Shown in pieces: positions 1-12,023 of a DNA stretch of 64,000 bases; positions within the stretch are counted from its first letter, which is position 1; every line of letters begins with the position of its first letter. Origin of the DNA: Carettochelys insculpta (taxonomy: Eukaryota > Chordata > Testudines > Carettochelyidae); NCBI RefSeq assembly GCF_033958435.1, contig NC_134161.1, positions 12,152,001 to 12,216,000 of the forward strand, given 5' to 3'. The position numbers were made by a program, and so were the translations under genes. The notes beneath the pieces were generated by a model that saw only the letters and a list, made by a program, of their open reading frames with translations, ran no database searches and was not told the origin of the DNA.

Positions 1-370
1 CCCTGACTCACTGCCAGACAAGGGAGGGATCGTGCTGTATTTCTTAGCGCCGCAAGAAATTTCAGGATAAACAGCACTTTTAAATTCAACAGCAGACAAA
101 AAAAATCTACCCACATGACAAGAGCATGCAGCCACACCATTAAAAAGGATTTGCCAGGTACCTGACAACTTGTGGTCACTACAGGCCTCACCAGATTTCT
201 CCCAGGAAGCAAAGTATTATAGATTTGATGCCTGTGCCAACGTCCAATGAGAGCGTAATTAACTCTGCCCATCTAAAATCCACCCTGTCACTGTAACTGG
301 ACAGGATTCCTTCGTTTCTTATATGAAACCGCTGTTCAACTTTGCTGTGTGTTCTTGACCAGCATCCCCC
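1..370. other. unique non-coding sequence
   Basis: Nothing recognised. Base composition is mixed, there is no open frame of note, and I see no terminal repeats or tandem repeats. Confidence 0.5.
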
Positions 371-480
371 TCCCACCCCAGAGGTGGCTGCATTTCAGTG
401 TGCGTCATTGGTTTGTAAATAGCTTTGGGAACCCAAGTGTGGAATATGCCATACAAATGTGCATTATTTATGTCTATCTG
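371..480 (+). repeat. old interspersed repeat relic, shared with 44258
   Basis: The string ccagaggtggctgcat followed by cagtg recurs at 44279-44298. Here it runs on into a 'tttgtaaatagctttggga' stretch and then 'catacaaatgtgcattattta', the sort of 3' tail seen in old LINE-derived repeats. Two copies in one window with different flanks show it is a dispersed repeat. The family is not identified. Confidence 0.4.
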
Positions 481-1040
481 TCATGAGTCTGGTGACAGTG
501 CAAGCAAACTCCAGGTTATTAACTGCCTGTGCTACAGCCCAGAAAGAATAATTTAGTAGTTTCTCAGCAGAATTATATATTAGGTGGGTGCAAGGCACAT
601 TTTCCAGCAGGGCTGCTTCTTGCCACAATGTAAAAAAGAAACTAGGTCAAATTCAGCCCTGGTGGCAGTGGGATTGCTCCTGCTTGCCTGGAGGCTGGGC
701 CTGGACCACCATCACCGGGATGGTGTGGAAGAGCTGTACAAAGGGGCTGCCTGGCTCCTGAGCCCCTTGCTATAGGCTCAGGGAACCAGCTCCATCCAAG
801 GGTCTGTCTGCACTGCAGTTGGCCTGTGGCTGCAGTACATGTACCTGACCTACACAAGGTGGTTGGGCCCCAAGGAGACAGCCCATGCTGCTGCAGCTTC
901 ACTCGTCCTGTATATGAACCAATTTGATGGACACTCAGGGTACATTCAGACAGGCTGTAAGCACATCTCTGCCCTACCTACCATGGCCCAGTCGGGTGCC
1001 ACTGTCGCTACACCTCAGTGGGCTTGTAGATCCAATGCAG
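481..1040. other. unique non-coding sequence
   Basis: No repeat family recognised. Short overlapping open frames on both strands have no recognisable protein motifs. Confidence 0.45.
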
Positions 1041-1287
1041 AATCATAGAACATTAGAATTGGAAGGGACCTTGAGAGGTCATCAAGTCCAGTCCCCTGCC
1101 CTCATGGCAGGGCCAAGAACCATCTCTAGAGCATCACCAACAGATGCCTATCCCACTTGCTCTTAAATATCTCTATGGAGAGATTCCACAACCTCCCTAG
1201 GCAATTTATTCCACCACCAGACCACCCTGACAATTAAGAAGTTATCCCTCACGTCCAACCTAAATCTCCCTTTCCTCAGTTTAAGCA
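1041..1287 (-). repeat. CR1 LINE 3' end
   Basis: Begins with aatcatagaa and then 'ggaagggacc', 'agaggtcatcaagtcca' and 'caatttattcca'. These are the reverse complement of the CR1 3' untranslated end, so the element reads on the minus strand and its 3' terminus is at 1041. It is 5'-truncated at about 1287, as usual for CR1. No reverse-transcriptase sequence remains. Confidence 0.88.
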
Positions 1288-2200
1288 AAATAAGCCACTA
1301 CCAAGTCAAAATGGCCACTTCCCTCGACCAGCAGCATGTGTCTTGTCTCGCCTCAGAGCAGCAGGGGGCAAGAGAGAGGCCAGCTTGTGTTCCTGCATCT
1401 CGACTGGCGTTAAAGCCATTTGTTCTGGGAGGGCCACCAGGTGGGTCTTCTCTGCAACCGACTGTGCAGGTGGAAAACCACAAGCCCATGTTGCATGGGA
1501 ATTCTGATCCTGGTGGCATGTTAGAGGGACACCTCCTGGCTTGAGGAGAAGGGGGAAAGGCTGGCTTGGACCCTTAGGGCTGCACTCTGGTTTGCATTCC
1601 CCCTGAGCATGCACTGAGCTAGAGGGAGGGGAGCTGAGACTGAGAAGCCCAGTGGTGGTTCCCTAAGAGATTCTGTCCCCCTAGGGCCAGGGACTCATGC
1701 TCAGCAGCACCCCTGCCAGCTGCTGTAACAATCAGAAGGGCAGGCAGCTCTTCAAAAGGAACTGCCCATTCTTGTGGCTACGCAGCATATTCAGGCACTT
1801 GGGAGAAGGGGTTCCACCAGCTCTGAGAAAGGTGCAGTGCAGGGAGAAGGGTCACCTGCCCCCTCCCCTGTTCACCTGTGTAGGATAAAATCAGCTGGTG
1901 TTATACATAGAGGGTCCCAAGCAGCAATGTAGCACTTTCCACATGTTCAGGACTCCTCTGCCACATGGTGCTGATGACCACTGCTGGAGCGTCAGCCTTG
2001 GCGCCCTCTGAATGAAGAGGGCAGGAGCCTGTGCTCTCCCTACCTGTCCTGGCCTCCCCCATGACACCTGGCAATGCCACGCTCAGTCTTTGTGGGCCAT
2101 TCATTCCGGAGCCTCTGTTGCAATTACCCAATGGTGCCACCTGGTGCTGGAGGCAGCAGCGACGTGGCCCCTTTCCCATTTGACTCAGACCTCCTCCCAC
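1288..2200. other. unique non-coding sequence
   Basis: No repeat or gene recognised. The stretch is moderately GC-rich and carries several short frames on both strands (about 60-100 residues). These overlap each other and lack conserved motifs, so I take them as chance. Confidence 0.45.
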
Positions 2201-2204
2201 TGTG

Positions 2205-2300
2205 GGTCACGATCCCATTTTAATGGGGTCGCCAGGGCCAGCATTAGACTTGCTGGGACCCAGGGCTGAGGCAGGAACCTGAGCTCCACTCCTACTCAGG
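2205..2300. repeat. unclassified GC-rich interspersed repeat fragment
   Basis: The passage gtgggtcacgatcccatttt, followed by 'aatggggtcgccagggcc' and 'ggacccagggctgaggc', matches from memory a common turtle repeat fragment. No second copy is in the window, so this rests on recollection. Confidence 0.35.
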
Positions 2301-2394
2301 ATGGCAGGGCTTGGTTGCAGCTCCCTCTACTCTCCACCAAGGGCGGGTCGCAATCAGTCTCAGTCCTCCAGCCCTCGGATCACATAGTAACTAA

Positions 2395-2682
2395 GGGCAT
2401 GTCTCTATTACCCAGAAGATCGACCCACTCAGAGTTGAACTTCTACAGTTTGATTTCACACGTCTGGTAGAGATGCGCGAAATCGACCTATCAGGTGTCA
2501 GTAGTTGACCCCTGCCCTCATGAGGAATAAGGGAGGTTGACAGGAGAAATTCTCCCATGGACCTCCCTCAGTGAGGATGACCAGATAGGTCAATTTCAGA
2601 TCAGGCAATTCTAGCTATGCAATTGCTGTAGCTAGAATTGCATATCTGCAATCAACTTTCTTTCCCTAGTGCAGACGCAGCC
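2395..2682 (+). mobile_element. non-autonomous DNA transposon, GTCTACAC type, family A copy 1
   Basis: Left end gggcatgtct pairs with right end agacgcagcc as imperfect terminal inverted repeats. The flanking triplets are taa and tca, a possible decayed 3-bp target duplication. Near the right end sits an inverted repeat (gcaattctagct, 2616-2627, and agctagaattgc, 2630-2641). The same hairpin motif appears in the copies at 21597 and 38106. There is no coding capacity; it must have moved with a transposase supplied elsewhere. The short duplication and GG start fit the PIF/Harbinger group, but that is inference. Confidence 0.7.
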
Positions 2683-3990
2683 TCAGTTGTCCAAGCAGGT
2701 GGTGGTGGTGTAATGGAGTTTCAGAACTGCTGTTCCTGGCCTCCTGGGCTGCAGGTTGGCGACAAATTTCAGTTGCAGCCAACCTGAGATGAATGCAGAT
2801 GGCCAAAGCAAGCAGCATAAAGATGCACAAGCCAAAATCCACCTTCGCCAATACACAATCCTTTTGGGAGGTCATTCAGACCAGGACAAAACCCCACCAA
2901 CACAGACCTACAGACTTACCATCCATTAGTTACATCCCAGCTTTCAGCTAGCCTGGGGAAAGGCAGACCACAGGGCCTGTTTAATCAGGGCACATAAAAC
3001 CCTCCTGGAGCTACGCTGGAGAATGGGCCTGATTTGCAGCTGCATCTAAAACCAACCAAGTTACTGCTTCAGCAGTTTCCCAGCCAGTTTTACGAACACA
3101 ACAATAAAGCAAAAAAAAAAAAGAAAAGTTTGTGCACAGCGAGTTTTACTGCCCAGGCATCTGGAAACGTTACGCCAGCTTATCAGAGGATCAAGAGGAC
3201 AGAAGCATCGGGGCGGACAGAGGGGAAGCAGCCAAGCTGCAAACAGGATGCAAGACTATGAGTTACTGAGCCACAGAAGCCTCTCAGCGGGTAGATAAGA
3301 TGCACCTAAAATTAGCTACACCATATTTCCTAATAACCCATGAAAACTTATTTCCTTCCAACTGAATTTAATGCCAGTCTGGCTGCCGTGGAAACTGGCA
3401 TCCTCGATGTAGCCACAGAACAGGAAATGGAGTCACTGTTTCCTCTGTTTTGAAGATATTATTATTTGTATTAGAGTAGCATCTCGGGGCCGTATGGTGG
3501 GCAGAATCCATACAATGTGCTTGCAATGCTACCCGGGAGTGAATCACCCATGTGTGCAAGACAGGGGACTTCTCTCTTGATGGCCTGTTTGAACCGTGGC
3601 TGAAAGTGCAAGAAAGAGGGCTGGTTAGCACCATCTGTAATGACTTTCCAACGACCAGGAATTAAGCAGAAGCTCCCCTTAATTCATTTCCAGCAGGCAA
3701 AACAATAGCTGCTGGCGAGCAAGGTAGGCTGGATTTGAACCACCGAAGGAGAGCCGGTTGACTTGAGAGCTCATGGAGATGAAGGCAGGCTGTCTACAGT
3801 GGGTAATGTGTCCTGTGTGGGGGCTGGGCTCTGCCTGAAAGTTTCTACAATGCCAGGTGCGAAACATGGTGCAGTTCACAAAGCGACACTAGCTGAAAAG
3901 GTGCTTCCACCTGACCTCATCCCATTTATCACAGGGATCTAGTTTCAATTGCCTGCACGGCCAGCACTGATTTCCTGATTGGCACACTTG
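2683..3990. other. unique non-coding sequence with a poly(A) tract
   Basis: No repeat family recognised. An A-rich run at about 3110-3128 is a plain homopolymer. Short frames such as 3034-3261 cross this run and are not credible genes. Confidence 0.45.
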
Positions 3991-3991
3991 G

Positions 3992-4174
3992 GATAAAATA
4001 CCTAATTTTTTCCAGCCCTGGGTGGAATAATTTTTATGTGCACCAAGGCACATGCACCTGTGCACCACCAGTAGAAGCACACGCTGTTGGCTGTGGGCGC
4101 TCGACTAATCAGCTGGGAAGCGCCTGAATCTCTACTGCATGGCTGCCTGAGCTCTCAGCTTACAGTGAACACTG
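3992..4174 (+). mobile_element. hAT-like MITE, copy 1 of 8
   Basis: Contains the family's core strings in order: 'ctaattttttcca', 'tatgtgcaccaaggca', 'gtgcaccacc', 'ctaatcagctggg', 'cctgaatctct' and the right end 'cagcttacagtgaacactg'. The left terminal repeat is degraded (ggataaaata for consensus CAGTGTTCCC). See the 56829-57025 copy for the basis of the family assignment. Confidence 0.8.
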
Positions 4175-6429
4175 GGGGAGACTCGCATGGACTGCTGGAG
4201 ATCAGGTACATGGACAGAACAGAGATGAGAACACAACGAGGGCAGCAAGACAATGCAGGAGAGGCTTGAGGGGCCTGGACAGAGCTGGTGCTAGAATTCA
4301 GGATGGGGCACATTGGCAGGTCTAGAGTTATGGAGCACAGTGAGGGAGAAGAATTATGGGAAATAGAACAGATCAAGACTGAGAGGCACAGACACAGCTG
4401 CTGAGGGAAAATCTGACTTAGCAACTAACAGGGTACCCTGTTCCCTCCTTGGTTAGGAGTTAAGATTGCTCAGCATTTTAGGCACCACAAGATGGAACCC
4501 TGATTACTTAGGTTCATAATCTCCACCCTCGGCTTTCCCTTCCAGACCCTGCTTTGCAGTGAGTACTTTTGTCTGCCTGTAAAGGAAAAGCTGATGAGCT
4601 AAGCTCTGTGCATTAAAAAGGCCAGTAGGTGGGAGGTCGGTCCTTTGCAGAAGCTAGGACAAGTGGAAGGAAGGAAGGCCACGACGCAGTTGATGAGGTC
4701 AGGGCACCACTAAGGATGTCGATATCCATCACTGGAACTTCTGACCTAACAGTGGGTGTTGCTCAACGGCAGCAAAATTAAAGCTGAAATGAAGCAGCGA
4801 CAGGTTGGGGGAGAGGCGGAGGCAGCTGGCAAGCTGACGAAGGGGCTGACCCAGAGATGAGAGTGAGGCTCCGCTGCATCTGACAACCCACTTCCAAGAC
4901 TCTGCACTTTGGAAAAAACGGGAGGAACAGGCAAGAGTATAAATGCAGCAAAGCGAGAGACAGAAATTGGGTCCTTGGTGCGATGGGATGTGCAGGAGTT
5001 TGCAAAGTCTAACAGCATGGGACCTGAGTGCTGTTCCTGGGGAGAAGGGAAGGACAAGGCTTATGTAGCTGTAACAGCTGAGACAGCAGCAGCCCACTGG
5101 GTTACTGAAGCATGTGAAGGCTCCAGGCTCTTCAAGACCCAACCAGCAAAATCCTCTTTCTTCTAGCCCTGGAAAGGGTCCATCTCCTTGCGGGAGGCTG
5201 TGAGTCTCACTTCAGGTTACCCAGCACCAAATGTCAAACCTTTCTGTAAACATTTTCCTGTGGAACTTTTTCTCTGCCTCCGTCCCTCTGCCCTTCTTAC
5301 GACTTGATGTGTGATTCACATGGGAGCTGGCCTTCCTGAGGGGGATAGAGGCAAAAAGACTTGGAGAACATCAGCAAGGGTCTGACAATGGTGATTGTTC
5401 TGGGACTTGAGAGGATCAACGTGCTCCTTGAGTTTGATCACACACGGTCCCAGCTAGCAGAGGAGAGGACAGGAAGTCCCTGCAGGCAGGAGAGGGAAAA
5501 TGATCGATGTTCAAGTCTCCAAGGAACCGAGTTTCCAGTGCCCTGTTCCCTGAAGGAAATGTCACAGTCCTACAGAGTGAGCAGCTCTGGACTGAGGCAT
5601 GCAGGGAAGCCTGTGTTCCCAGCCCCCTAGAAGCAGCCCCTGTCTGTTCTGAGAAGGATAAGCACGTCCAGCCGATGCAGGACTAATGGCACCTTCAAGG
5701 AGATGACCTTTAAGCAGCACAGCAGGGAGGACAGAATAAGAGCCAATCCAGGGAGCTCCCCTGCGAAAACCATGCACTCCTACAGCTGGATATGAAGACC
5801 CCTCGCTTGCACTATAAGACATCCATGTCCTCTGTGATCAGGTGCAAAGGAGGGATCTAGGTGATGCAGTCACCAAGGGGGTTCACTGGCTTACCCCAAG
5901 ACCCTGTGCACGGAGCACCCAGAAAGGGGTTAAGGAGACGGAGTGGGGGTGATGATGTTTGGTAGGTGCCCAACTTGTAACTCATCCCTGACTTGGAGTG
6001 CTTAGGTTTTAGGGAGATGACTCCCAAACATACCGTGTAGTGGGAGGAGCGGGGAGGGAGAGAGCCTGAAATCAAACCATCCTACATCAGGGGCCATTTT
6101 AAAGGTGGAGGGATCTGGCTGTGAGTTACACTCTGACTGGACAGGCCTGGGAGCCCTCTACAGACAAGACAGTGAACAGACAGAAGAACAGCCTCCCCTA
6201 GCCTGAATCTGCATTGGAGTGACCATCTCAGGGTCCCTGGCCAAGCCAGTCCAAGCAGGCCCATATGCTCCTCCAAGCCAGTATTCTCATTACAACTCAC
6301 CCTCCAGTGTATTGATTTTTGCCTATGCCATACAGGCCCTCCAGCCATCACACCTCACAGAGCCTGATATTACATACTGAGGAAGCAAAAAAAACAACCA
6401 TGGAGACAAGGAAAGTCCTCTCTCGGAAG
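4175..6429. other. unique non-coding sequence
   Basis: About 2.3 kb with no repeat recognised. Purine-rich from about 4620 to 5100, which makes the minus strand pyrimidine-rich and explains several overlapping Ser/Leu/Pro-rich minus-strand frames there (the longest is 137 codons at 4729-5142). These are compositional, not genes. Confidence 0.45.
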
Positions 6430-6545
6430 CCCTCAACCTCAAAATCTTGTGGCAGTGAGTTCCAGAGGTTAAATGTAACAGGTGAAATATGGCTGCCTCC
6501 TACCAGTTTCACACAGGTTGCTTTTCAGTTTCACCAGAAGGCCCT
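6430..6545 (-). repeat. CR1-like LINE relic
   Basis: The stretch 'aaatcttgtggcagtgagt' followed by 'tccagaggtt' is the reverse complement of the CR1 segment encoding no protein but reading 'ggaactcactgccacaagat'. The copy is strongly diverged and short. Confidence 0.5.
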
Positions 6546-6606
6546 TCAGTGCTGGTGCTCTGAGAGCAAACAGGCTGGCCTCTGTGCCACTTGTAGGTTT
6601 CTATAC

Positions 6607-6700
6607 CAGGGATTTTCAACCTTCTTTCTGGTCCCTCACCTCCCACCCAACCCCCCACCCCCAAAACCAGCCTGTTTATTCCACAACAACTGTTCTTCAG
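6607..6700. repeat. possible hAT terminal fragment
   Basis: The string cagggattttcaacctt resembles the CAGGGGTTCTCAACC end of Charlie-type hAT elements. No matching right end was found, so only a fragment is claimed. Confidence 0.3.
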
Positions 6701-7194
6701 CATGTAAACACCAGCGCCAGTGTTAGCAGGTAGGAAGCAGGACAGCTGCCTGGCCATGTAGGGGGTTCCATGAAGCTAAGGGGATCAGGGTATGGCTCCA
6801 GCCTTCGGTGGTGGACAGATGCACATGGTGCCAACACATATGTGCATTACAACGCAGACACGCACACTGCAGACCCTGTACCCTCATACCCCCTGTGCAA
6901 GGGATACACACACATTGCATATGGGGCTGATTGCACACGGTGTCAGACACACAGATGGACACAGACTGAAAACATCCCTGCTGCCACACCCAGACTGCAA
7001 GGGGCCATCACCCTCCCACACTCCTTTCTCGCCACACATTGAAGAGACAATGAAATTCTGAGTCCTTGTCTTACTGCCTCTGACCTCCCTCCCTTGCGCA
7101 TCTCCCAAGGAGTCCCAAACCTTACACTGAACAGCACCATCTTCCCAACCCCACTGCTACAGCCTAAACAATGAGCTGTGGGGTTGGAGTATCA
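6701..7194. other. non-coding sequence with CA/TG-rich stretches
   Basis: Between about 6825 and 6975 there are many interrupted CA/TG runs (such as 'acacacaca' near 6905), a degenerate dinucleotide repeat. It explains the His/Thr-rich frames on the plus strand. Confidence 0.45.
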
Positions 7195-7398
7195 GGCTGC
7201 TTCTACACACGCCACCTCCCAGTGGAGGTGGCATGGTAAGGAAGCAATTCGAAGCAGGCTAATCAGTCGCTAATGCGCGTATTCAGCACTTCATTAGCAT
7301 GATGGCGGCCACATGGATTTCGAAGTGCAGACTTCGAATTGCAGATTGAGAGCATAGATGGGGGCAGCTTCGAAATAAATGCCCCACTTCGACAATCC
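7195..7398 (+). mobile_element. DNA transposon fragment related to the 27448 fold-back element
   Basis: Starts ggctgcttctacacacgcca and then has an 'aggtggcat' block and two 'gctaat' or 'attagcat' motifs in the same order as the left arm at 27448. It later holds TTCGAA motifs (about 7318-7370) like the GTCTACAC elements. The right end is not clear, so the copy is partial or rearranged. Confidence 0.55.
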
Positions 7399-8346
7399 CT
7401 TACTCTGATCTAGTTTTGTGCTGGGCTACTGCATGGACCATGTGACACTCTCCATTCTGACCTCATTCTGTGCAGTGGTACCAGCAACAGGAACTTCAAG
7501 GTCCCACCAGAGCTAAAAAGCCCAGCACTGAGGAGTACCCTGCTGGTTCAAGTCTCCTCTTATGGAGAAGCCTAGGGTGGTCAGGCCATTCTACATATGC
7601 AATTAACCCTTCCATGCAGGACATTCCATGCCAAGAAACCATCAGATACTGGAGATACAGGAGCACCTCTATCAGCTGGTCCATTAATTCCATGGGTGAG
7701 ACCCATGCCCGAGTCCATGAATATCAATTCACTTGGTTATACACACGCAGCTTCTTCCTCTCCCTAAATCCTCACTGCAAGACCGGGGCACCTGTCCCAC
7801 CAGGGTGAGATATCACACCACTCTTCTCTTCTCTCCCCCTCCTTCCCCTTTCACTGGGGCACAGTCTGGGGCCTTCTTCCCAACACACCTATGCCGGCAT
7901 GGCCAGAGCAGCATTTTGTGTGTGTGTGCAATCTTAGCCATATTCATTAGCAAAATATCAGAAACCTCCGGGGCACCTTGTGCTTCTAATTCGTTTTCCA
8001 AATGTATAATGAGCCAGGAGCAAAAATTTTAGGGTGAATTTAATTGACCTTTCCAGTGGCATCAGGCAGATTGGCTTAAATGCTATTAAAGCATAATGTA
8101 ACCTGGTGAGACGTTGGGGAAGGTTATTGGAAAATCTATCGAGTTGTTTTTTCTCTTTATTTTTTTTTTTCCACCGAGAAAGAGAAAGATGGATAGAGGA
8201 CACAGAGAGCAGAACAGAAGGGGAGACAGCCAGACAGATGGGGAGAGACTTCAAACGGGGAGTGAGCAAATGCATAGGAGGGGCTGGGAGTGGAGGCCCA
8301 GATCTAACAGGGCACATCTGGGGGAGCAATCCAAATGGGTAGGGAT
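7399..8346. other. unique non-coding sequence with short simple repeats
   Basis: A TG run lies at about 7915-7929 and a T-rich run at 8147-8171, the latter followed by a purine-rich tract to about 8240. No gene or interspersed repeat recognised. Confidence 0.45.
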
Positions 8347-8413
8347 AGATCCTCAGCTGATATAAATCATTATAGCTCTAATGACTTGCATGGAGCAATG
8401 CTGATTTACACCG
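8347..8413. repeat. old palindromic repeat, GTGTAAATCAGC type, copy 1
   Basis: Reads 'gatcctcagctgatataaat', a centre with 'aatgactt', and then 'tggagcaatgctgatttaca'. The two halves are imperfect inverted copies. Related copies are at 28303 and 44661. From memory this is a widely dispersed old sauropsid repeat. Confidence 0.5.
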
Positions 8414-9554
8414 AATATACAGTACTGCCCATCTGCAATGAAAGTCATCCCAGCAGCTCAGCACTGGCTGGTATGCATCATTCTTGCCCCCTTGTAGGAC
8501 CTGTAAAATAGGACAGATGTTGGGCTCAGCTCTGGTTTGCTTTTTCAGCTCCCTGGCCAGGCAGAGCCAGAGACACTAACTGAGCCTGTTTAAAAGACAT
8601 GAGTGTGGGTCAACCACTGCAGGGAACGAGTCCTTGCTGCTGCCAGGAGAACACATCAGCTGCTAGACTCTGTTATTGGAGGATCTCTGGCAAATGCCAA
8701 CAGGGGGAAGATTCCAGGCTGGAGACGAAATTCATCCCTGCTCTCAGCCCCTAGACACTACGCAAGTTCCTCTGAAGTCCTCTGCCCTGGTGCGGAGGTC
8801 TGTGCGCACAGTGGTGTCACCTTGAGTAGGAGCTGGAACTAGAACTGGACTCAGGGATGGCACCGCAGCGTGAGCCTGACCTCACCGCAAAAGCCTCCTG
8901 GAAGCCAGCCCCACCCACAGACTTTCAGGCATGCCAGTGCATAGAGCACAGGGCACCACTGGGTCAGTGCGAACTGGACTCTCTCCTCCCATGGCTGAGC
9001 ACGACCCAGACCTCACAGCTCCGTTTGCCTCCCGCTTGTTCCTGGCAGACACTGCCAAGAACAATGTGTGCTAACGGCTGAGCACATCCTGCGCCACGCG
9101 TCCCTTGAAGGCCTCCTCTGAAACACCTCCCTGCTGCTTAGCCACATGCAGCTCATCCTCTTTTTGTCCCAGAAGTGTCCTCATCCCCCAGACCCATTTG
9201 CTCCAGGGCCCCCACAGTACCATGGGTAGCAACTGGAAGGCGAAGGAAATTCAGCAAGCAGCCCCTTGTGTTCCTAGCTAAAGCAGTACCTGTCTTTGTC
9301 TAGCAGGCTCCAGCAAAACCAGTCTGGGAGGCTTGCCCCACTGCCATGTGCATGGACCTTTGTGAAACCCACCTTTCCCTTCTGTTTCTGATTCTTCCTC
9401 CCCCACCGACCCGTCCTCACACAATGGCACTTTTAACAATTTCTCCAGCCCCTACATTGCTCAGAGTTCCCCACCCATCCCCCGCCCTGGACACTCACTG
9501 GTTCTATGTTGGATGAAACCCCTCCCTTTTGTGCTGCTGACTGACTTGATCAGT
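8414..9554. other. unique non-coding sequence
   Basis: No repeat recognised. Pyrimidine-rich from about 9100 to 9520. Frames at 8603-8842 and 8857-9081 have no conserved motif. Confidence 0.45.
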
Positions 9555-9740
9555 GTCCAAAAAAGAACTAGATCCATTCACGGAGGTAAGGTCCATCAAC
9601 GATGATTAGCCAGGATGGGTGGAAACAGTGTCTCTCGTCTCTGTTTGTGAGAGGCTGGAAAGGGATGACAGGAGAGGGGTCACTCAATGCCTAGTCACAT
9701 CCTCTGGGGCATCTGGCATTGGCCACTGTTGACATCTCTC
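9555..9740 (+). repeat. CR1 LINE 3' region, diverged
   Basis: Contains 'aaaagaactagat', 'ttcacggaggtaaggtccat', 'gattagccaggatggg', 'gagaggctgga' and 'cctctggggcatctggcatt'. The order and content match the copy at 24815-25143. The extreme 3' terminus is lost. Confidence 0.75.
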
Positions 9741-9767
9741 TCAGCCACAGAACCAGAGTCAAACTAA

Positions 9768-9815
9768 TCTCCTGCAGCAGTGAGTTCCACCAGTTAACAG
9801 AAATGACTTTTCTTT
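9768..9815 (-). repeat. short CR1-like fragment
   Basis: The stretch 'gcagcagtgagttccaccag' corresponds in reverse complement to the 'ggaactcactgc' block also present at 6430 and 42395. Only about 48 bases remain. Confidence 0.4.
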
Positions 9816-10384
9816 TCATTTGTGGTCAGGCTCACTGATGCGGGGACAAACGGGGGAGTTGACCGCATGCCCAGCCTTCCAAGGGGGCCTGAAGTAGCAG
9901 CAGCTATAGTAGCAGCAGTGCTGCTTCAGAAGTACGTGGCTGGGAGGGAGCAGTGGGCAGCGCCACAGTCCTGGATGTGCTGAGGGAGAGATGCCCTAAG
10001 CCCTGCCTCTTCCGCTATTAGCCAGCCTTCTTCCAGGCCACGGAGTCAGGCCCCACTCTTACCTTTCTCTAGAGCTTGTGGCAGCTCTCGGTGGTGCTGT
10101 GTGTGGTAGAGAGAAGCAAGAAGTAACTATTTAGAGTGTCATTGTTTTTGTTGGTTATTTGTTTTATGTTTATATGAGTTACATTATAACTGCTCGGGTA
10201 CCAACAAATGTGCCTCCCCTACAGGGAACACAGACAGAAACTCTGCACCCATAACTATGGCAGGGCCATCTGATAGACTGTGATCAGAAGGAGACCCAGG
10301 ACTGACTTCTAAGCCCTGAATCAGCAAAGTACTTCTGTGTATGCTTACATGACTTCTTGAATAAGGATGTAGTCAAATTTGCAT
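9816..10384. other. unique non-coding sequence
   Basis: Nothing recognised. T-rich near 10140-10190. Confidence 0.45.
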
Positions 10385-10505
10385 TCAACTGCTGTAATCC
10401 TGGTTCTGCCACTGACCCACTGTGTGGCCCTGGATAAACCACTTCCGCTGGAGTGTGCCTCAGTTTACGCATCTTTAAAATGGGGTGGATGATCAATAAG
10501 ATCAC
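10385..10505 (+). repeat. MIR-type SINE relic
   Basis: Carries the MIR order: 'ggttctgccactgac', 'tgtgtggccctgga', 'gtgcctcagttt' and 'catctttaaaatgggg'. It is a diverged ancient SINE shared across amniotes. Confidence 0.8.
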
Positions 10506-12023
10506 ATGGCAAGAACTTTTACTTGTTCAGTGCTTCAAAGGCAGAAAAATCTGACCTTAACTGTTTATTAATTTAAAGCATCATCTTTTGGCCCAGGATA
10601 CAAAGCCTTGCTTTGTAATGCATGGTCTAGCCAAGGCATTTGTGCTGGTATCACTGTCAGTTAGAAATGTGATTTTGTATTGCTCATTTATACCTGTACA
10701 ACCCGTAGTGTGGACACAGTGACACCACTATAGCTTATTGCCCTTTCCACACAAGGATAGTTATGGTTGGGTACTGCACCTTTATTCTGATATAATCGAT
10801 CCATGCTAACACAGTTGTACTGCCGTAGCAACACTCATATAGATAAAGCCATACAGTTTGTGTGCTTGTACTCCTCTGACATAGAGCCCTGTGTATTCAA
10901 CTCTCCAAAACACTTCACTCCAATAACAGCTTGCCCCTTTCATGCACTCCAGATCTCTGCTTCTGATAGGTGCTTGCCCCTCTCTTGATTACGAGCAAAT
11001 GCTCAGAATAAGGGAGTTGCTTTTGATCTGAGACGGGATGCGAAAAGGTTGGCCTGGTTTTGTGCAGCTGTTTGCAAGGCAGAAGCTGAAAAGGGCTTTG
11101 TGCCTTGAAGACGATCATGACATTAATGTAGAAAAGGAGTCCTTCCCCCCACACAACCCTCAAGAGCTGTAGGAGACAATGCAGGAAGATGGCTGAGTCG
11201 CAAGGACTCCAACTTGAGTCTGGCCATTAAACAAAATCGCTTTCTTTCTCCCTTTGATTAAAAAAATGGAGATAGCACATCTGTTTTAAGCGCGTAAAAG
11301 CTCTCCCTCACCTCCCTTCCTGGAGAGACAAGCTCAGCACACTGTGTTCAGTGACAATTCTCTGAGCCCAGGGACTAGACACGTTCCCCACAGTGAGGAG
11401 ACAGCAGGGATACAGCATGCCCTGTAGGGCACGGAGTATAAGTGGGTGTGGGTCCTTCCCCAGTGACAACAAGACAGTTGTTGATGGAAACCAGGGCTGT
11501 TGGGAGCAAAAAAACAGAAACCACTTGAGAACTGAAAGGTCAAGTGGCCAAGTCCATGGGGCCCAGGGCTCAGGGGGCCCTGGCTCTACACCCCTGGAAA
11601 GGACGGGGCCAAGGGCTGAGGGGGCCCTTAGCACTGCTCAGACTGTGGAGCTGCCTTTCCGCCAGAGCCACGCAGAGAGGTGGAGCAATGCTGCAGGGGT
11701 ATTTGAAAGGGCTCTCGAGCTCCAGTGGCCAACATCTGCACATTTCACTTCTCTCATGTCATCGGTGGGAAATGAGCTAGCCATCTGGGCAACATTTCTC
11801 CATCAGAGCAAAATACTAGGGATGCAAGTCCACCTGGGAAGAGATGGCAAAATATTGCCCTGAGAACCATTGTGGTAAGATGTTTGCCAGTCCTGCCTGG
11901 TCGTGATGGAGCATATGCCAGAGACTGTTTTTCTTTATACAGCTGGCCTAGAGATGTAGGTGAGCCACCATGTCAAGAGCTCAACTTCCCCAGAAGTCGG
12001 AGTGTAGCATCATGATTCAGAGT
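10506..12023. other. mostly unique sequence; possible diverged MITE at 10700-10860
   Basis: Around 10700-10860 the phrase 'tagtgtggacacagtgacac' and several 'tatagctt'-like blocks suggest a worn DNA transposon, without provable ends. The remainder shows no repeat or gene. The 156-codon frame at 11393-11863 overlaps others and has no domain I recognise. Confidence 0.35.

Noticed and set aside
3992..4174. Possible tRNA-derived SINE (two box-like strings in the hAT-like MITE)
   Set aside because: The family has inverted terminal repeats and 8-bp duplications and lacks a tRNA-like fold or an A-rich tail.
4729..5142. 137-codon minus-strand frame with hydrophobic and Ser/Leu-rich stretches, like a secreted protein
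   Set aside because: It is the reverse of a purine-rich tract, other frames on the same strand are also open, and no domain is recognisable.
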